Origin: Desulfobulbaceae bacterium
GTDB taxonomy: Bacteria; Desulfobacterota; Desulfobulbia; Desulfobulbales; VMSU01
Direction: 5' to 3'
NCBI GenBank assembly: GCA_013792005.1
Contig: VMSU01000049.1
Coordinates: 1 to 40,572, forward strand
DNA: 40,572 bases
Position 1 is the stretch's first letter, and each line of letters starts with the position of its first letter. Positions 25,205 to 36,625 of the stretch are shown one piece after another. The position numbers were made by a program, and so were the translations under genes. The notes below the pieces were generated by a model that saw only the letters and a program-made list of their open reading frames with translations, ran no database searches and was not told the origin of the DNA.

Positions 25205-25612
25205 ATGAGCACGCATAGACTGATATGTTTCATCGCCATAGTGGTATTTGGGGTAGGGAATGCCGGAGCAAAAGAGGTGCTCCTCGAAGCGGGAGAAACA
25301 TACCGCCAGGGAGACCTCACCGTCACCTGCGGGCAATCATCGTCAACAGGTCTCCCCATGATCCTTAACGACTGCCAGCACTGGGACGATTTTAATGCCA
25401 AGTGCCTGTTTGAAAAAAAGACCCATATGTATAGAGATCTCGAATGCGTTGAAGAGTGCCAGTTCTGGGATAAGTTCAACAACACCTGCCTTTACCAGAC
25501 AAAATGCACCTTCTACCCACCCCAGCAATCCTTTGTACGAACCACCTGCGAAAAGTTTGACGATTTCAACAATACCTGCATGAAAACAAAGGATACGAAA
25601 ATCGGCCGCTGA
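25205..25612 (+). CDS. Secreted cysteine-rich protein with three C-x2-[WF]-D-x-F-N-x2-C repeats
   Basis: The 135-residue precursor has a signal peptide (about residues 1-22, ending AGA). The mature part has nine Cys. Three near-identical motifs occur at residues 57-67 (CQHWDDFNAKC), 85-95 (CQFWDKFNNTC) and 115-125 (CEKFDDFNNTC), spaced 28-30 residues apart. Extra Cys at 42, 81 and 101 precede them. The pattern suggests an exported disulfide-bonded or metal-binding repeat protein. The start has AAGGAG about ten bases upstream. I do not recognise the family and assign no function. It lies between a GNAT gene and the YkgJ-like gene on the same strand. Confidence 0.8.
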   Translation: MSTHRLICFIAIVVFGVGNAGAKEVLLEAGETYRQGDLTVTCGQSSSTGLPMILNDCQHWDDFNAKCLFEKKTHMYRDLECVEECQFWDKFNNTCLYQTKCTFYPPQQSFVRTTCEKFDDFNNTCMKTKDTKIGR

Positions 25613-25674
25613 GACCGATAAAATCAAGGTAACAGTTCACCAAGGGTACCAAAACTACAGGTAACCCCGGAACT

Positions 25675-25781
25675 GTAAACGTTCACAGTGCTGCAGATAC
25701 ATGAAAGAGGCCTGTACGCTATACATATGGTAGGCGAACCAGGCCGATGACAAAGCAGATGCGGTGCTGCTGAACGTTTAC
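25675..25781. repeat. 107-bp palindromic repeat, copy 1
   Basis: The ends are 11-bp perfect inverted repeats (GTAAACGTTCA / TGAACGTTTAC). Imperfect pairing extends inward through AGTGCTGCAGAT and GCAGATGCGGTGCT, with an inner GGCCTG / CAGGCC pair. A copy of the same length lies at 32873-32979. It sits just before the YkgJ-like gene, and its right end extends that gene's apparent frame upstream. Confidence 0.8.
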
Positions 25782-25802
25782 AAAACAAGGAAGAACCTAC
25801 GA

Positions 25803-26483
25803 ATGATATCAGACATTTATACCATCTTCGTCGAGGAATCGGCAGGTATTGATTTTGCCTGCCGGTCGGGATGCTCCACCTGCTGTACCAGGAGTGTCAA
25901 TCTGACCACCGCCGAAGGGCGGTTGATTGTCGATTTTCTGCACAAGACCGGCAAAGGCCTGCCGGACCTGCCCAGAGACCAGGTGTTACTGCGTCCTACC
26001 CTGACCGGTAATGGACTGGCCAGCCTCTATCTCTCCGGCAAAGAGTTTGAACCGGAGGCAGAGGCGCCCTGGTTGTTTGAGCCTTGCTTTTTCCTTCAAG
26101 ACAACCTCTGCACCATCTACCCCGTACGTCCTTTTGCCTGCCGGAGCTTCAATTCCACGGTCATATGCGCCCAATCGGAGGTAGCCGAGGCGCCGGATTG
26201 GCTCATTACTCTGGCCATTGTGACCAACCAACTCCTGGAAGACCTGGATCGCGGCGGATGGTGGGGCAACTTAGCCGATGTCCTCTCCTTTCTCGACGCC
26301 ACAAACGAGGAAACCGCAAGTATGGCAGCCCAGGAACGTTTGCTCCCGACCCAACCCTTACCCGGACTCCTGGTTGTGCCGCAGGAACGCCCCCTGATCA
26401 ACCGATTCCTCGTCAAGGTCCGGGAGCGAACCGGCTATACCCCGGCATCTCTCAGCGTTACCGGTACAGACACCTTGAGCTAA
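25803..26483 (+). CDS. YkgJ family cysteine cluster protein
   Basis: The ~226-residue protein has the N-terminal cluster C-x3-C-x2-CC (ACRSGCSTCCTRS near residue 20) and a later C-x5-C-x7-C stretch (CFFLQDNLCTIYPVRPFAC), the pattern of the YkgJ or Fe-S/zinc-binding UPF0153 group. Family members are thought to bind a zinc or iron cluster; the biochemical role is not established. The ATG at 25803 is preferred because the frame upstream runs into the palindromic repeat, and AAGGA lies about 11 bases before it. It ends just before a strong bidirectional terminator facing glnN. Confidence 0.85.
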   Translation: MISDIYTIFVEESAGIDFACRSGCSTCCTRSVNLTTAEGRLIVDFLHKTGKGLPDLPRDQVLLRPTLTGNGLASLYLSGKEFEPEAEAPWLFEPCFFLQDNLCTIYPVRPFACRSFNSTVICAQSEVAEAPDWLITLAIVTNQLLEDLDRGGWWGNLADVLSFLDATNEETASMAAQERLLPTQPLPGLLVVPQERPLINRFLVKVRERTGYTPASLSVTGTDTLS

Positions 26484-26528
26484 CAGGCACCACGTAGCAA
26501 ACGATTACCGCCACCAGGCCCCGTTAAA

Positions 26529-26564
26529 CCAAGAAAGGGGAGGCTTTCGCCTCCCCTTTCTTGG
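26529..26564. terminator. Bidirectional terminator between YkgJ-like gene and glnN
   Basis: A perfect 16-bp stem with a 4-base loop (TTTC on plus, GAAA on minus) lies between two convergent genes. The left arm is CCAAGAAAGGGGAGGC. The minus-strand continuation begins TTTAAC, so termination of glnN is especially likely; no long T run follows on plus. Confidence 0.85.
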
Positions 26565-26586
26565 TACTTGAAACCGATCGCTGCAA

Positions 26587-28716
26587 TTACAGCGTGAACA
26601 ACAGATCGCTATAGGTCGGCACCGGCCAAAGATCGGCAGGGGTGATGGCTTCAAGGGCATCGATATCGGCACGCAGTTTGGACATGACAACTGCCACCTT
26701 ATCGCGATAAGCCGCAGCCTGCTTGTCAACCTTATCAATGGCCTTGGCCTTGTTGGTCTCATCCTCAAGCTTCACCACGTTTTTTGCGGCTGACTCAAGT
26801 AGTGCCCCGGCCTGGGCCAGGAGATCCTTCTGCACAGAAGAGTATTTCCCGGTCACATTGATCGAATTGCCCAATTCGGTCATAAAAGTAATTACCGACG
26901 GGATATACAACCGCTTGACCATTTGAATAGAAGTTTGAGCTTCGATATTGATTTGCTTGGCGTACTGCTCGACATAAATGTCATAACGGGAGTGCAACTC
27001 CTCTTTGCTCAATACCTTATACGCCCCAAACATTTTTATAGCCTTGGGGGTAATAAAGGCCTTAAAGGCATCGATTGCGGTCTTGACATTGGGCAATTTG
27101 CGCTTCTCTGCTTCGCTCGCCCAGTCCTCTGAATAGTTATTGCCGTTAAATACGATTCGACCATGCTTCTCAAGGGTCTCCTTAAGAAAAGCCACAATCT
27201 CGGCATTAACATCCTTGGCCTTCTCCAAGCGGGTAGCGATTTCATCCAAGGCCTCGGCGGCAATGGTATTGAGCGCAACATTGGGTCCAGCTATGGACTG
27301 AGACGAACCGACCATCCGAAATTCAAACTTATTGCCGGTAAAAGCAAAGGGCGAGGTCCGGTTACGGTCAGTGTTGTCCTTCGGCAACTCCGGCAAGGAA
27401 TCAACACCGATATTAAGGGACTTACAGATTCCGCCTTTGCAGTTTTTTTCTCCCTTAGCGACCCTATCAAAAACGTCATAAAGTTCATCACCCAAAAAGA
27501 CAGAGATGATGGCAGGGGGAGCCTCGTTGGCGCCCAACCGATGATCATTTCCCGCACTCCCGCAGGTGCCGCGAAGGATGTCAGCATGAGTATCCACCGC
27601 CCTAAGCATGGCACAGACAAAGACCAAGAACTGAGCGTTATCAGCCGGAGTACTTCCTGGCTCAAGAAGATTAATGCCATCATCAGTGCTCAATGACCAG
27701 TTATTGTGCTTACCAGAACCATTGACTCCAGCAAAGGGCTTCTCATGAAGCAGGCAGACCATGCCATGGCGGAGGGCCATCTTCTGCATAGTCTCCATGA
27801 CCAACTGATTGTGGTCGGTGGCGATATTGGTGGTTGCAAATACCGGAGCCATTTCAAACTGGCCAGGGGCAACCTCATTGTGCTTGGTTTTTGAGGCGAT
27901 CCCCATTTTCCACAGCTCTATATCCAGATCCTTAATATAGGCTGAAACCCGATCCTTGATGGCGCCGAAGTACTGGTCTTCCAGCTCCTGACCCTTCGGA
28001 GCAGGAGCGCCGAATAAAGTCCGACCACAAGAAAGCAGATCCAAGCGCTCAGCGAGAAGATCCTGATCAATAAGAAAATACTCCTGCTCAGCCCCAACCG
28101 TTGAAGTTACCCTGACGGACGTGGTGTTACCCATGGCCTGCAGTACACGCAATGCCTGCTTGGAAACTGCCTCCATGGCACGAAGCAGGGGAGTTTTTTT
28201 ATCTAGGGCTTGACCCGTGTAGGAACAAAAAGCCGTGGGGATGCACAAAGTGACATCGCCAACTTCGTCCTCCTTGAGGAAGGCCGGTGAAGTACAGTCC
28301 CAGGCGGTATATCCCCGGGCTTCAAAAGTAGCGCGCAGTCCTCCACTGGGAAAAGATGAGGCATCCGGCTCGCCCTGGATAAGCTGCTTGCCAGAGAACT
28401 CCATGATCACACCACCATCGCTGGTCGGCGAAATAAAAGAATCATGCTTCTCGGCGGTGATGCCGGTCAGCGGCTGAAACCAATGGGTATAGTGGGAGGC
28501 ACCCTTTTCAATCGCCCAATCCTTCATGGCATTGGCTACCACCGCAGCCACCTCGGGCTGCAGGGAAGTTCCCATATCTATAGTCTGACGCAACGCCTTA
28601 TAGGTCTCTTTTGGCAGGCGTTCCTTCATTGCCCTGAAATTAAAGACATTGCTCCCAAATAAAGTTGGAAGCGACTGAGCCATCATATCGTTATTTTTAC
28701 ATCCGCACTTACCCAT
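26587..28716 (-). CDS. glnN: Glutamine synthetase type III
   Basis: The enzyme condenses glutamate and ammonia with ATP to glutamine. The 709-residue length and motifs match GSIII and not the ~450-470-residue GSI. They include the N-terminal [17 protein letters not shown], a central [34 protein letters not shown] (nucleotide and glutamate site) and [21 protein letters not shown]. The ATG at 28716 has GAGGAG nine bases upstream, so the Cys-containing [10 protein letters not shown] start is accepted. It stands alone between the terminator and a 151-bp repeat; no PII-type or NtrC-type gene is adjacent. Confidence 0.95.
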   Translation of the reverse strand: MGKCGCKNNDMMAQSLPTLFGSNVFNFRAMKERLPKETYKALRQTIDMGTSLQPEVAAVVANAMKDWAIEKGASHYTHWFQPLTGITAEKHDSFISPTSDGGVIMEFSGKQLIQGEPDASSFPSGGLRATFEARGYTAWDCTSPAFLKEDEVGDVTLCIPTAFCSYTGQALDKKTPLLRAMEAVSKQALRVLQAMGNTTSVRVTSTVGAEQEYFLIDQDLLAERLDLLSCGRTLFGAPAPKGQELEDQYFGAIKDRVSAYIKDLDIELWKMGIASKTKHNEVAPGQFEMAPVFATTNIATDHNQLVMETMQKMALRHGMVCLLHEKPFAGVNGSGKHNNWSLSTDDGINLLEPGSTPADNAQFLVFVCAMLRAVDTHADILRGTCGSAGNDHRLGANEAPPAIISVFLGDELYDVFDRVAKGEKNCKGGICKSLNIGVDSLPELPKDNTDRNRTSPFAFTGNKFEFRMVGSSQSIAGPNVALNTIAAEALDEIATRLEKAKDVNAEIVAFLKETLEKHGRIVFNGNNYSEDWASEAEKRKLPNVKTAIDAFKAFITPKAIKMFGAYKVLSKEELHSRYDIYVEQYAKQINIEAQTSIQMVKRLYIPSVITFMTELGNSINVTGKYSSVQKDLLAQAGALLESAAKNVVKLEDETNKAKAIDKVDKQAAAYRDKVAVVMSKLRADIDALEAITPADLWPVPTYSDLLFTL

Positions 28717-28776
28717 CTAAGTATTCTCCTCGTTTTTTGGTTCCTGAGCACAGCACACTTTTCCACAATGAACATT

Positions 28777-28927
28777 GATGGCGTCGCAAAAAATCCGATC
28801 TACTGCGTTGCGTAGAGGTTTTACTCATTCGGCATACCATATGTACGTCCTCACTCGCAAAACGCACCCCGCACCTTGTATATCGGCCCTCTTTCTTAGC
28901 CATCGGCTATCTTTTTGCGAGACTGTC
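28777..28927 (-). mobile_element. 151-bp MITE-like element, copy 1
   Basis: The element begins GATGGCGTCGCAAAAA and ends TTTTTGCGAGACTGTC, giving terminal inverted repeats that share TCGCAAAAA. It is flanked on both sides by the direct duplication AACATT (28771-28776 and 28928-28933). Together with the same-length copy at 29531-29681 this shows a transposed, gene-less element. The strand is arbitrary. Confidence 0.85.
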
Positions 28928-29124
28928 AACATTAGCAAATGTGATCTTTTTATCACATTATCGTGCATCGCGAAAGAAAATATTTACAACGCCGTAATAA
29001 ATATCGCCACACAAGCGGTGCTGTTCCTCTTTGAGCGACACCCTGTCACGACCTGTGTTCAGACAAAAAGCGGGCTGACCGGAAGAAATCCCGCCATACA
29101 GTTACCGCTTTTCATAACAAATAA

Positions 29125-29445
29125 TTACGGCATACACTTGTAAACACTGAACGATCGCTCTCCATTAATAACTTCAGAAGCGACCGTCAGAGTATCTCCC
29201 CCCATCTCGGCCGCGCTGTTTCGGCCAAGGGTCATCAACTCGCGCGCCACCTTTCCTTCATCACGCTTAAGATCGCCGACAAAGGTGTCTCTCACTGAGA
29301 CCTTTGTCTGGCCGATACTTTTACATCCCTGCACTTCAGATGTTGCCACCACCCGCACATTATCTCCGTTGTGGCTCAATTTAACCCAGGTGCAGCTACT
29401 CACTGCCAAGAGGATTACAGCTGATACAGTTGTTAATTTCCACAT
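29125..29445 (-). CDS. Small lipoprotein, DUF4156-like
   Basis: This 106-residue protein has a lipoprotein signal with lipobox-like AVSSC (Cys near residue 18). The downstream portion VQGCKSIGQTKVSV, RELMTLGRNSAAEMGGDTL and the final YKCMP resemble the DUF4156/YjeI group of envelope lipoproteins. The ATG at 29445 has AAGGAG nine bases upstream, and an upstream open frame is not used. It probably sits on the periplasmic face of the outer membrane; its function is unknown. It is bracketed by two same-orientation copies of the 151-bp element, so it could be lost by recombination between them. Confidence 0.85.
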   Translation of the reverse strand: MWKLTTVSAVILLAVSSCTWVKLSHNGDNVRVVATSEVQGCKSIGQTKVSVRDTFVGDLKRDEGKVARELMTLGRNSAAEMGGDTLTVASEVINGERSFSVYKCMP

Positions 29446-29530
29446 AACGACTCTCTCCTTAAAAAAATTTCCCGTATCTTCCACACAGGACATGATCGTT
29501 TCTGTCCGGGAGATAAAGACACCTATACTT

Positions 29531-29681
29531 GATGGCGTCGCAAAAAATCCGATCTACTGCGTTGCGTGGCGGTTTTGCTCGTTCGGCATACCATATGTAT
29601 GGCCTCACTCACAGAACACACCCCGCGCCTTGTATATCGAACCTTTTGCTTAGCCATCCCCAGACTTTTTGCGAGATTGTC
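29531..29681 (-). mobile_element. 151-bp MITE-like element, copy 2
   Basis: It has the same length and orientation as the copy at 28777-28927, about 85-90% identical by eye, with the same GATGGCGTCGCAAAAA start and a TTTTTGCGAGATTGTC end. The flanking duplication is ATACTT on each side (29525-29530 and 29682-29687). It sits between a zinc-ribbon gene and a lipoprotein gene. Confidence 0.87.
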
Positions 29682-29701
29682 ATACTTGCCATAGCAACAT
29701 G

Positions 29702-29935
29702 TCAAAACAACATCTCTAAAAACCGGTGGTGAAAGTGCGACAAATTCGCATTGCACTCACCACAGAAAAACTTGATCTCTCCCAAAACCTGAGATTCGTC
29801 ACCATCCTGAGTAAAACTACAATCGGTATTTTGTAAGTACTGGGTAGTAATCACCACCCCATCGGCAACTTCAAAAAAATCGGTATCGTTGCCACACTCA
29901 GGGCAGACAATCCGAAGAGATGTCGTCTGGTTCAT
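29702..29935 (-). CDS. Small zinc-ribbon protein, 77 residues
   Basis: The product has CPEC (11-14) and CGEC (58-61) knuckles with a third Cys at 39, and a His-rich end (HFHH, 67-70), typical of a compact zinc-ribbon. The ATG at 29935 with AAGAAGA upstream is chosen over the longer frame, which has no family signature before it. No known family is recognised. The 3' end lies only 20 bases from the 151-bp repeat. It may be a nucleic-acid-binding or adaptor protein, but no role is assigned. Confidence 0.65.
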   Translation of the reverse strand: MNQTTSLRIVCPECGNDTDFFEVADGVVITTQYLQNTDCSFTQDGDESQVLGEIKFFCGECNANLSHFHHRFLEMLF

Positions 29936-30085
29936 AAGTCTTCTTTCTTCACTTGGACACATCGCACGGATCTGTATCGAGTTACACATCCCGTGCTGGG
30001 TAGGTGCCAATATTGTAAGGTTTATAGTATCTCTCCCGCTGCAGGCGGCAGAAGAGCGCCAATCTAAGACCGAGTCTAAGTCTTG

Positions 30086-30364
30086 TCAATATCTGACCAT
30101 AAACCCGGACTCCTCAGGGTTCACCTTGGCCGAAGCCGTGTCAACCCCGGTGACCTGAGACAGAGGAGACCCCTGGCGCAGCCAGTTCACCATAAGCGCA
30201 ACCTCCTCGGCGTCCCCCTGGAACTCGGTCTCCACCGTGCCATCCTCTCGATTCCGCACCCAGCCGCTCAAACCAAACCGGCCTGCCTCTTTCACTGTAT
30301 AATCTCGAAATAATACCCCTTGCACCCGGCCTCTTACGATAGCCTGGATTCGAACCATGGCCAT
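30086..30364 (-). CDS. acyP: Acylphosphatase
   Basis: Acylphosphatase hydrolyses carboxyl-phosphate bonds such as in acetyl phosphate. The 92-residue protein has the family GRVQGVLFRDYTVKEA motif, with the catalytic Arg at residue 20, and GWVRNREDGTVE with the catalytic Asn at 38; the more common GVGFR is GVLFR here. The start ATG has AGGAGG eight bases before it, which overlaps the ligA stop codon region, so it is coupled to ligA. Confidence 0.94.
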   Translation of the reverse strand: MAMVRIQAIVRGRVQGVLFRDYTVKEAGRFGLSGWVRNREDGTVETEFQGDAEEVALMVNWLRQGSPLSQVTGVDTASAKVNPEESGFMVRY

Positions 30365-30367
30365 GAA

Positions 30368-32458
<2,091 letters not shown>

Positions 32459-32647
32459 TCAACGACGCTCAGACAACAATGCCCCGCCAGACGAGATATT
32501 TTCGTGGGGAACTTCATCGATAAAAATAAGAATAGAGCTTTTTGGTTTTCCAGCTGCCTTGGCAATAACCTCCGTCACCCCGCTGCAAATCTCTTCTTTT
32601 TGCTTTTTATCAAGTGTCCCGGCCACTCGAATACTAACATACGGCAT
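32459..32647 (-). CDS. 4-oxalocrotonate tautomerase family protein
   Basis: This 62-residue enzyme of the tautomerase superfamily begins MPYVSIRVAGTL, with the catalytic proline immediately after the initiator Met. It continues with the GVTEVIAKAAGKPKSSILIFI segment typical of small 4-OT subunits, split around residues 23-43. It would act as a homo-oligomer. The substrate is unknown and no aromatic-degradation genes are nearby. AGGG is seen upstream of its ATG. Confidence 0.88.
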   Translation of the reverse strand: MPYVSIRVAGTLDKKQKEEICSGVTEVIAKAAGKPKSSILIFIDEVPHENISSGGALLSERR

Positions 32648-32980
32648 AACAGCCTCCCTTCTTTAGAGTTATTGTGCTCAGGTTGACGAGTGAAAGGTTC
32701 ATGAGCAATCTTGAACCATCGAACAAGAGATAAATTCTCAGGGAGAGATCAACCCTCGACAGGGCTCATTGACCAATAACTGTCAACTGCAGTCCCTCAC
32801 TCTGAGTTATATATGATTGCTATTTTGTGACTATCCACCTTCTGACCCAGAAAGATGCCGAAGCCCAGAACCGTAAATGTTCAGCAGTGCCGCAGATGCT
32901 GGGCATCGGCCTTCGATGTGTGCTTTTCGCACATGAGCAGGCCGATAACAACGCAGATGTGGCACTACTGGACAGTTACG
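32648..32980. other. Gene-free interval containing a palindromic repeat
   Basis: About 330 bases between the tautomerase gene and the pentapeptide-repeat gene. It holds the 107-bp repeat copy at 32873-32979; the rest is AT-rich with no gene and presumably includes the tautomerase promoter. Confidence 0.5.
32873..32979. repeat. 107-bp palindromic repeat, copy 2
   Basis: It has the same length as the repeat at 25675-25781 and starts GTAAATGTTCAGCAGTGCCG. Its ends are inverted (GTAAATGTTCA against TGGACAGTTAC, imperfect), with an inner ATCGGCC / GGCCGAT pair and a GTGTGC-GCACAT hairpin at the centre. It ends next to the pentapeptide gene's stop codon. Confidence 0.78.
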
Positions 32981-34018
32981 CTATTTTTTTGGTTCGTCGA
33001 AACGTGCCCCGGTCAAAGTGGCATCACTTAAGACCTCACCACCCAGGATAGCCCCGCGGAAATCGGCATCTGACAGATCTGCTCCACTAAAATCGGCAAG
33101 ATACAAATCAGCCCCGTTAAAAATCGCGCCCTTCAGATTGGCGCCTCGAAAAATCGCCCCCTTGAGGTCTGCCTCCTTAAAATTACCGTCAGCCAGTTGA
33201 GCCCCTGTAAAATTAGCCCGCGCCAAGTTCAAACCCTTCATGGACACATTGTTCAGCAGAGCCCCGGAAAAATTGCATTCGATGCAAAACCCCGATTTTT
33301 TCGCCTGCTTGACCAAATCCTCCACCTGCTGTGTTGGCTCAGTCACCGTTGCTGCTTCAGTTACAGTAATTTCCGGAGCTGCGGCCAGGGCAGCAACGGG
33401 ATTCTGGACAGCCGACGCTTCATCAGGGGGAGGATCAAGTTGAGCAGGACCAGCAGCCCCCTCTTCAGAAGCCATTGGCGGCGTCTCCGCCACCAATGAA
33501 GCCTCTCCTGCAGCAGGCGCCGCAGTCTCGCTTGCAAGAGGAAGCCCACTGCTCTCTGATGATTTTTCTGGCAACACTTCTTTTTCTTCTGCTACCACCT
33601 GAGAAAGCTGATGTGCAGCTGCCCCGGCCAGAAGCGTTTTAGTGTCCCCGTCCAGCTTTGACTCAGCAAGATACGCCCCGTCAAACCGGGCGCCATCAAC
33701 CTTCGCGCCACTCAAATCGGCCTGGAAAAGATCTGCCGCATCGAACACCGCTCCAGAGAGCGTGGCCAGGGAAAGGTCCGCCCCTGCCAAATCGGCCATC
33801 CGCAAAGAGGCCTTGGTCAAATCTGCTCCCTTGAGATTTGCTCCAACCAATTTGGCTTTAGCCAAATCCTTTCCAACCAATAGGGCTCCGCTCAGATCAC
33901 ACGCCGGACACTCATTTGTTGTTAACAGCCGGTCCAAATCACCTTGAATAAAGGCTATTGCCGTTCCTGGCACAAAAAATCCCCCGGCTATTATCCACAA
34001 AACTAACAAACGTTGCAT
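32981..34018 (-). CDS. Exported pentapeptide-repeat protein with two repeat blocks
   Basis: The ~345-residue product has a signal peptide (MQRLLVLWIIAGGFFVPGTAIA, about 22 residues). Two runs of A(D/N)LxX pentapeptides, at about residues 40-130 and 255-340, predict right-handed quadrilateral beta-helices. An acidic, Pro/Ala-rich linker separates them. Each block opens with a CxxC motif (CPACDLSGALL; CIECNFSGALL), a known header of such repeats. The ATG at 34018 is chosen for its signal peptide; its ribosome-binding site is weak. It begins inside the ahcY 3' spacer and is probably cotranscribed with it. The role is unknown; pentapeptide proteins range from DNA-mimic gyrase protectors to structural proteins, and the export signal argues against a gyrase role. 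Confidence 0.87.
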   Translation of the reverse strand: MQRLLVLWIIAGGFFVPGTAIAFIQGDLDRLLTTNECPACDLSGALLVGKDLAKAKLVGANLKGADLTKASLRMADLAGADLSLATLSGAVFDAADLFQADLSGAKVDGARFDGAYLAESKLDGDTKTLLAGAAAHQLSQVVAEEKEVLPEKSSESSGLPLASETAAPAAGEASLVAETPPMASEEGAAGPAQLDPPPDEASAVQNPVAALAAAPEITVTEAATVTEPTQQVEDLVKQAKKSGFCIECNFSGALLNNVSMKGLNLARANFTGAQLADGNFKEADLKGAIFRGANLKGAIFNGADLYLADFSGADLSDADFRGAILGGEVLSDATLTGARFDEPKK

Positions 34019-34043
34019 ATCCTGTATCGACCCAAAGTTCGTA

Positions 34044-35345
34044 TTAATATCGATAGTACTCTGGCTTAAACGGCCCGGAGACGTCCACTCCAAGGTACTC
34101 AGCCTGCTCCTTGGTCAAGGTGGTCAATTTAACGCCAATCTTGGCAAGATGCAGCCGAGCCACCTTTTCATCAAGTATCTTGGGCAAAAAATAGACCTTA
34201 TTTTCATACTGAGCATGATTCTGCCACAGCTCAACTTGCGCCATGACCTGATTGGTAAACGAGTTGCTCATTACAAAACTGGGGTGCCCCGTGGCACAGC
34301 CAAGATTAACCAACCGGCCCTCGGCAAGCACGATCAACCGCTTCCCATCGGGAAATATAACATGATCAACCTGGGGCTTAATATTTTCCCACGTCAGATT
34401 ACGGATGGAAGCGATATCGATTTCGCTATCAAAATGACCGATATTACAGACAATCGCCTCATCCGGCATCATATCCATGTGCGACCGGGTGATAACCCGA
34501 ACATTACCGGTACAGGTAACAAAGATATTGCCGCACGGCGCAGCCTCCTCCATGGTCACCACCCGGTATCCCTCCATGGCGGCCTGCAGGGCACAGATCG
34601 GATCTATTTCACAGACCAGCACCGAAGCGCCCATTCCGCGAAGAGCTGCAGCGCACCCCTTGCCCACATCACCATATCCCACAACCACCGTGACCTTGCC
34701 GGCCACCATAACATCGGTCGCGCGTTTGATTCCGTCAATAAGGGACTCACGGCACCCATACAGATTATCAAACTTTGACTTGGTTACTGAATCGTTGACA
34801 TTGAAGGACGGGGCCTTCAATGTGCCAGCGCGCATCATCTCGTTTAAGCGCATCACCCCGGTTGTTGTCTCTTCACTGATTCCCTTAACGTTCTTCATCA
34901 ACTCGGGGTAATCTTCATGCATCATCTTGGTGAGATCACCGCCATCGTCAAGGATCATATTGGGACACCATCCATCAGGACCCTCAATAGTCTGCTTGAT
35001 GCACCAATTAAATTCATCCTCATTTTCACCCTTCCAGGCGAAGGTAGGAATCCCAGCAGCCACCATGGCCGCGGCCGCATGGTCCTGGGTTGAAAAAATA
35101 TTACATGAAGACCAGCGCAACTCGGCTCCCAGGTCCACCAGTGTCTCCATCAACACCGCCGTCTGGATGGTCATGTGCAGGCATCCGGCAATTCTAGCGC
35201 CTGCCAGAGGCTTCTTTCCGGCATACTCTTCCCGGGTTGCCATCAGACCTGGCATCTCTTTTTCGGCAATCGCAACTTCCTTGCGGCCCCATCCCGCCAA
35301 TCCCATATCAGCAACTTTATAGTCGCCGTTCTTTAAAACTGTCAT
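34044..35345 (-). CDS. ahcY: Adenosylhomocysteinase
   Basis: The enzyme reversibly hydrolyses S-adenosylhomocysteine to adenosine and homocysteine, using bound NAD. The 433-residue protein has [24 protein letters not shown], the NAD-binding [18 protein letters not shown] near 220 and the C-terminal KPEYYRY end. AAGGGA lies six bases before the ATG. It follows metK after 28 bases, so SAM synthesis and SAH breakdown are encoded together. Confidence 0.97.
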   Translation of the reverse strand: MTVLKNGDYKVADMGLAGWGRKEVAIAEKEMPGLMATREEYAGKKPLAGARIAGCLHMTIQTAVLMETLVDLGAELRWSSCNIFSTQDHAAAAMVAAGIPTFAWKGENEDEFNWCIKQTIEGPDGWCPNMILDDGGDLTKMMHEDYPELMKNVKGISEETTTGVMRLNEMMRAGTLKAPSFNVNDSVTKSKFDNLYGCRESLIDGIKRATDVMVAGKVTVVVGYGDVGKGCAAALRGMGASVLVCEIDPICALQAAMEGYRVVTMEEAAPCGNIFVTCTGNVRVITRSHMDMMPDEAIVCNIGHFDSEIDIASIRNLTWENIKPQVDHVIFPDGKRLIVLAEGRLVNLGCATGHPSFVMSNSFTNQVMAQVELWQNHAQYENKVYFLPKILDEKVARLHLAKIGVKLTTLTKEQAEYLGVDVSGPFKPEYYRY

Positions 35346-35373
35346 GATTTTTCCCTTGATTAATTATCGTAAA

Positions 35374-36537
35374 TTAAAGACCGGCATCCTGTTTCAGGAT
35401 TGCCGCCTTATCGGTCCGCTCCCAGGTGAATTCGACGCGTTCTCGGCCGAAATGCCCATACGCGGCAGTCTTCTTATAGATCGGTCGCAACAGGTCAAGA
35501 TGCTGAATGATCGCCTTGGGTCTAAGATCGAAGTGACGCAGGATTAAGGCCTTAATCTGCTGATCGTCAATCTTACCAGAACCAAAGCTGTTAACATTAA
35601 TTGATACTGGATTCGAGATACCGATGGCATACGCGATCTGTACTTCCACCTCGTCAGCCAGCCCGGCGGCAACTATGTTCTTGGCGACATAACGCCCCAT
35701 ATAAGCGGATGACCGATCAACCTTAGATGGATCTTTGCCTGAAAAGGCTCCGCCGCCATGAGAGCCTCGCCCACCATAAGTATCAACGATGATCTTACGA
35801 CCGGTTACTCCGCAATCCCCCACCGGACCGCCAATGACGAAACGCCCGGTCGGATTGATGAAGTATTTGGTGTTACTGTCCAGCATCTCTGCCGGCAAGA
35901 TCGGTTTAATGATCTCCTCCATGATCCCCTCTTTGAGATCTTCATAATCCACTTCCGGAGAGTGCTGGGAAGAGAGAACCACGGCCTCGATCCTCTTAGG
36001 GGTTCGACCATCATACTCGATGGTGACCTGGCTCTTGGCATCCGGCCTCAGCCAGGGCAGACGCCCTGCTTTTCGGACCTCAGACTGACGTTTCATCAAC
36101 CGATGCGCCAGATAAATTGTCATGGGCATGAGAACTTCTGTTTCGTTTGAGGCATAGCCAAACATCAACCCCTGATCACCAGCCCCCTGGTCCAGATCCA
36201 GACCACGACCCTCGTCAACTCCTTGGGCAATATCAGGCGATTGCTTATCGATGCTGGTAAGAACCGCGCAGGACCGATAGTCAAAGCCCATGTCAGAGGA
36301 GTTATAACCAATCTCCTTGATGGTGTCCCGGACGATCTGAGGCATATCAACCCAGGCCGAAGTAGTAATTTCGCCAGCAATTAATGCCATACCAGTGGTC
36401 ACCATGGTCTCGCATGCAACACGAGCCTTAATGTCCTGCGTAAGAATACTGTCCAAAATAGCATCAGAAATCTGATCGGCAACCTTATCCGGGTGCCCCT
36501 CTGAAACCGATTCTGAGGTAAAAAGATAATTCGGCAT
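35374..36537 (-). CDS. metK: S-adenosylmethionine synthetase
   Basis: MetK makes SAM from ATP and methionine. The 387-residue protein shows [18 protein letters not shown] near residue 9, [12 protein letters not shown] near 117 and [18 protein letters not shown](V)DRS near 256, all family-defining and containing the ATP, Mg and K ligands. The ATG has GGAGG four bases upstream. A perfect TATAAT at 36584-36589 (minus strand) may be its -10; no SAM riboswitch was recognised in the ~80-base leader. Confidence 0.97.
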   Translation of the reverse strand: MPNYLFTSESVSEGHPDKVADQISDAILDSILTQDIKARVACETMVTTGMALIAGEITTSAWVDMPQIVRDTIKEIGYNSSDMGFDYRSCAVLTSIDKQSPDIAQGVDEGRGLDLDQGAGDQGLMFGYASNETEVLMPMTIYLAHRLMKRQSEVRKAGRLPWLRPDAKSQVTIEYDGRTPKRIEAVVLSSQHSPEVDYEDLKEGIMEEIIKPILPAEMLDSNTKYFINPTGRFVIGGPVGDCGVTGRKIIVDTYGGRGSHGGGAFSGKDPSKVDRSSAYMGRYVAKNIVAAGLADEVEVQIAYAIGISNPVSINVNSFGSGKIDDQQIKALILRHFDLRPKAIIQHLDLLRPIYKKTAAYGHFGRERVEFTWERTDKAAILKQDAGL

Positions 36538-36605
36538 GATTCCTCCGTGTAAAATATTAAATAAAATCCATCAGTTAATATTAATTATAGTTTCTTTAAA
36601 GTAAA

Positions 36606-36625
36606 CAGGCCGAGCATCAGGCCTG
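36606..36625 (-). terminator. Small hairpin at the 3' end of panE
   Basis: A 6-bp stem (CAGGCC / GGCCTG) with an 8-base loop overlaps the panE stop codon. On the minus strand it is followed by TTTACTTT. It is a plausible weak terminator ahead of metK. Confidence 0.45.

Noticed and set aside
36538-36616. SAM-dependent riboswitch before metK
   Set aside because: The ~80-base leader is AT-rich and too short, and no SAM riboswitch core motif was seen.
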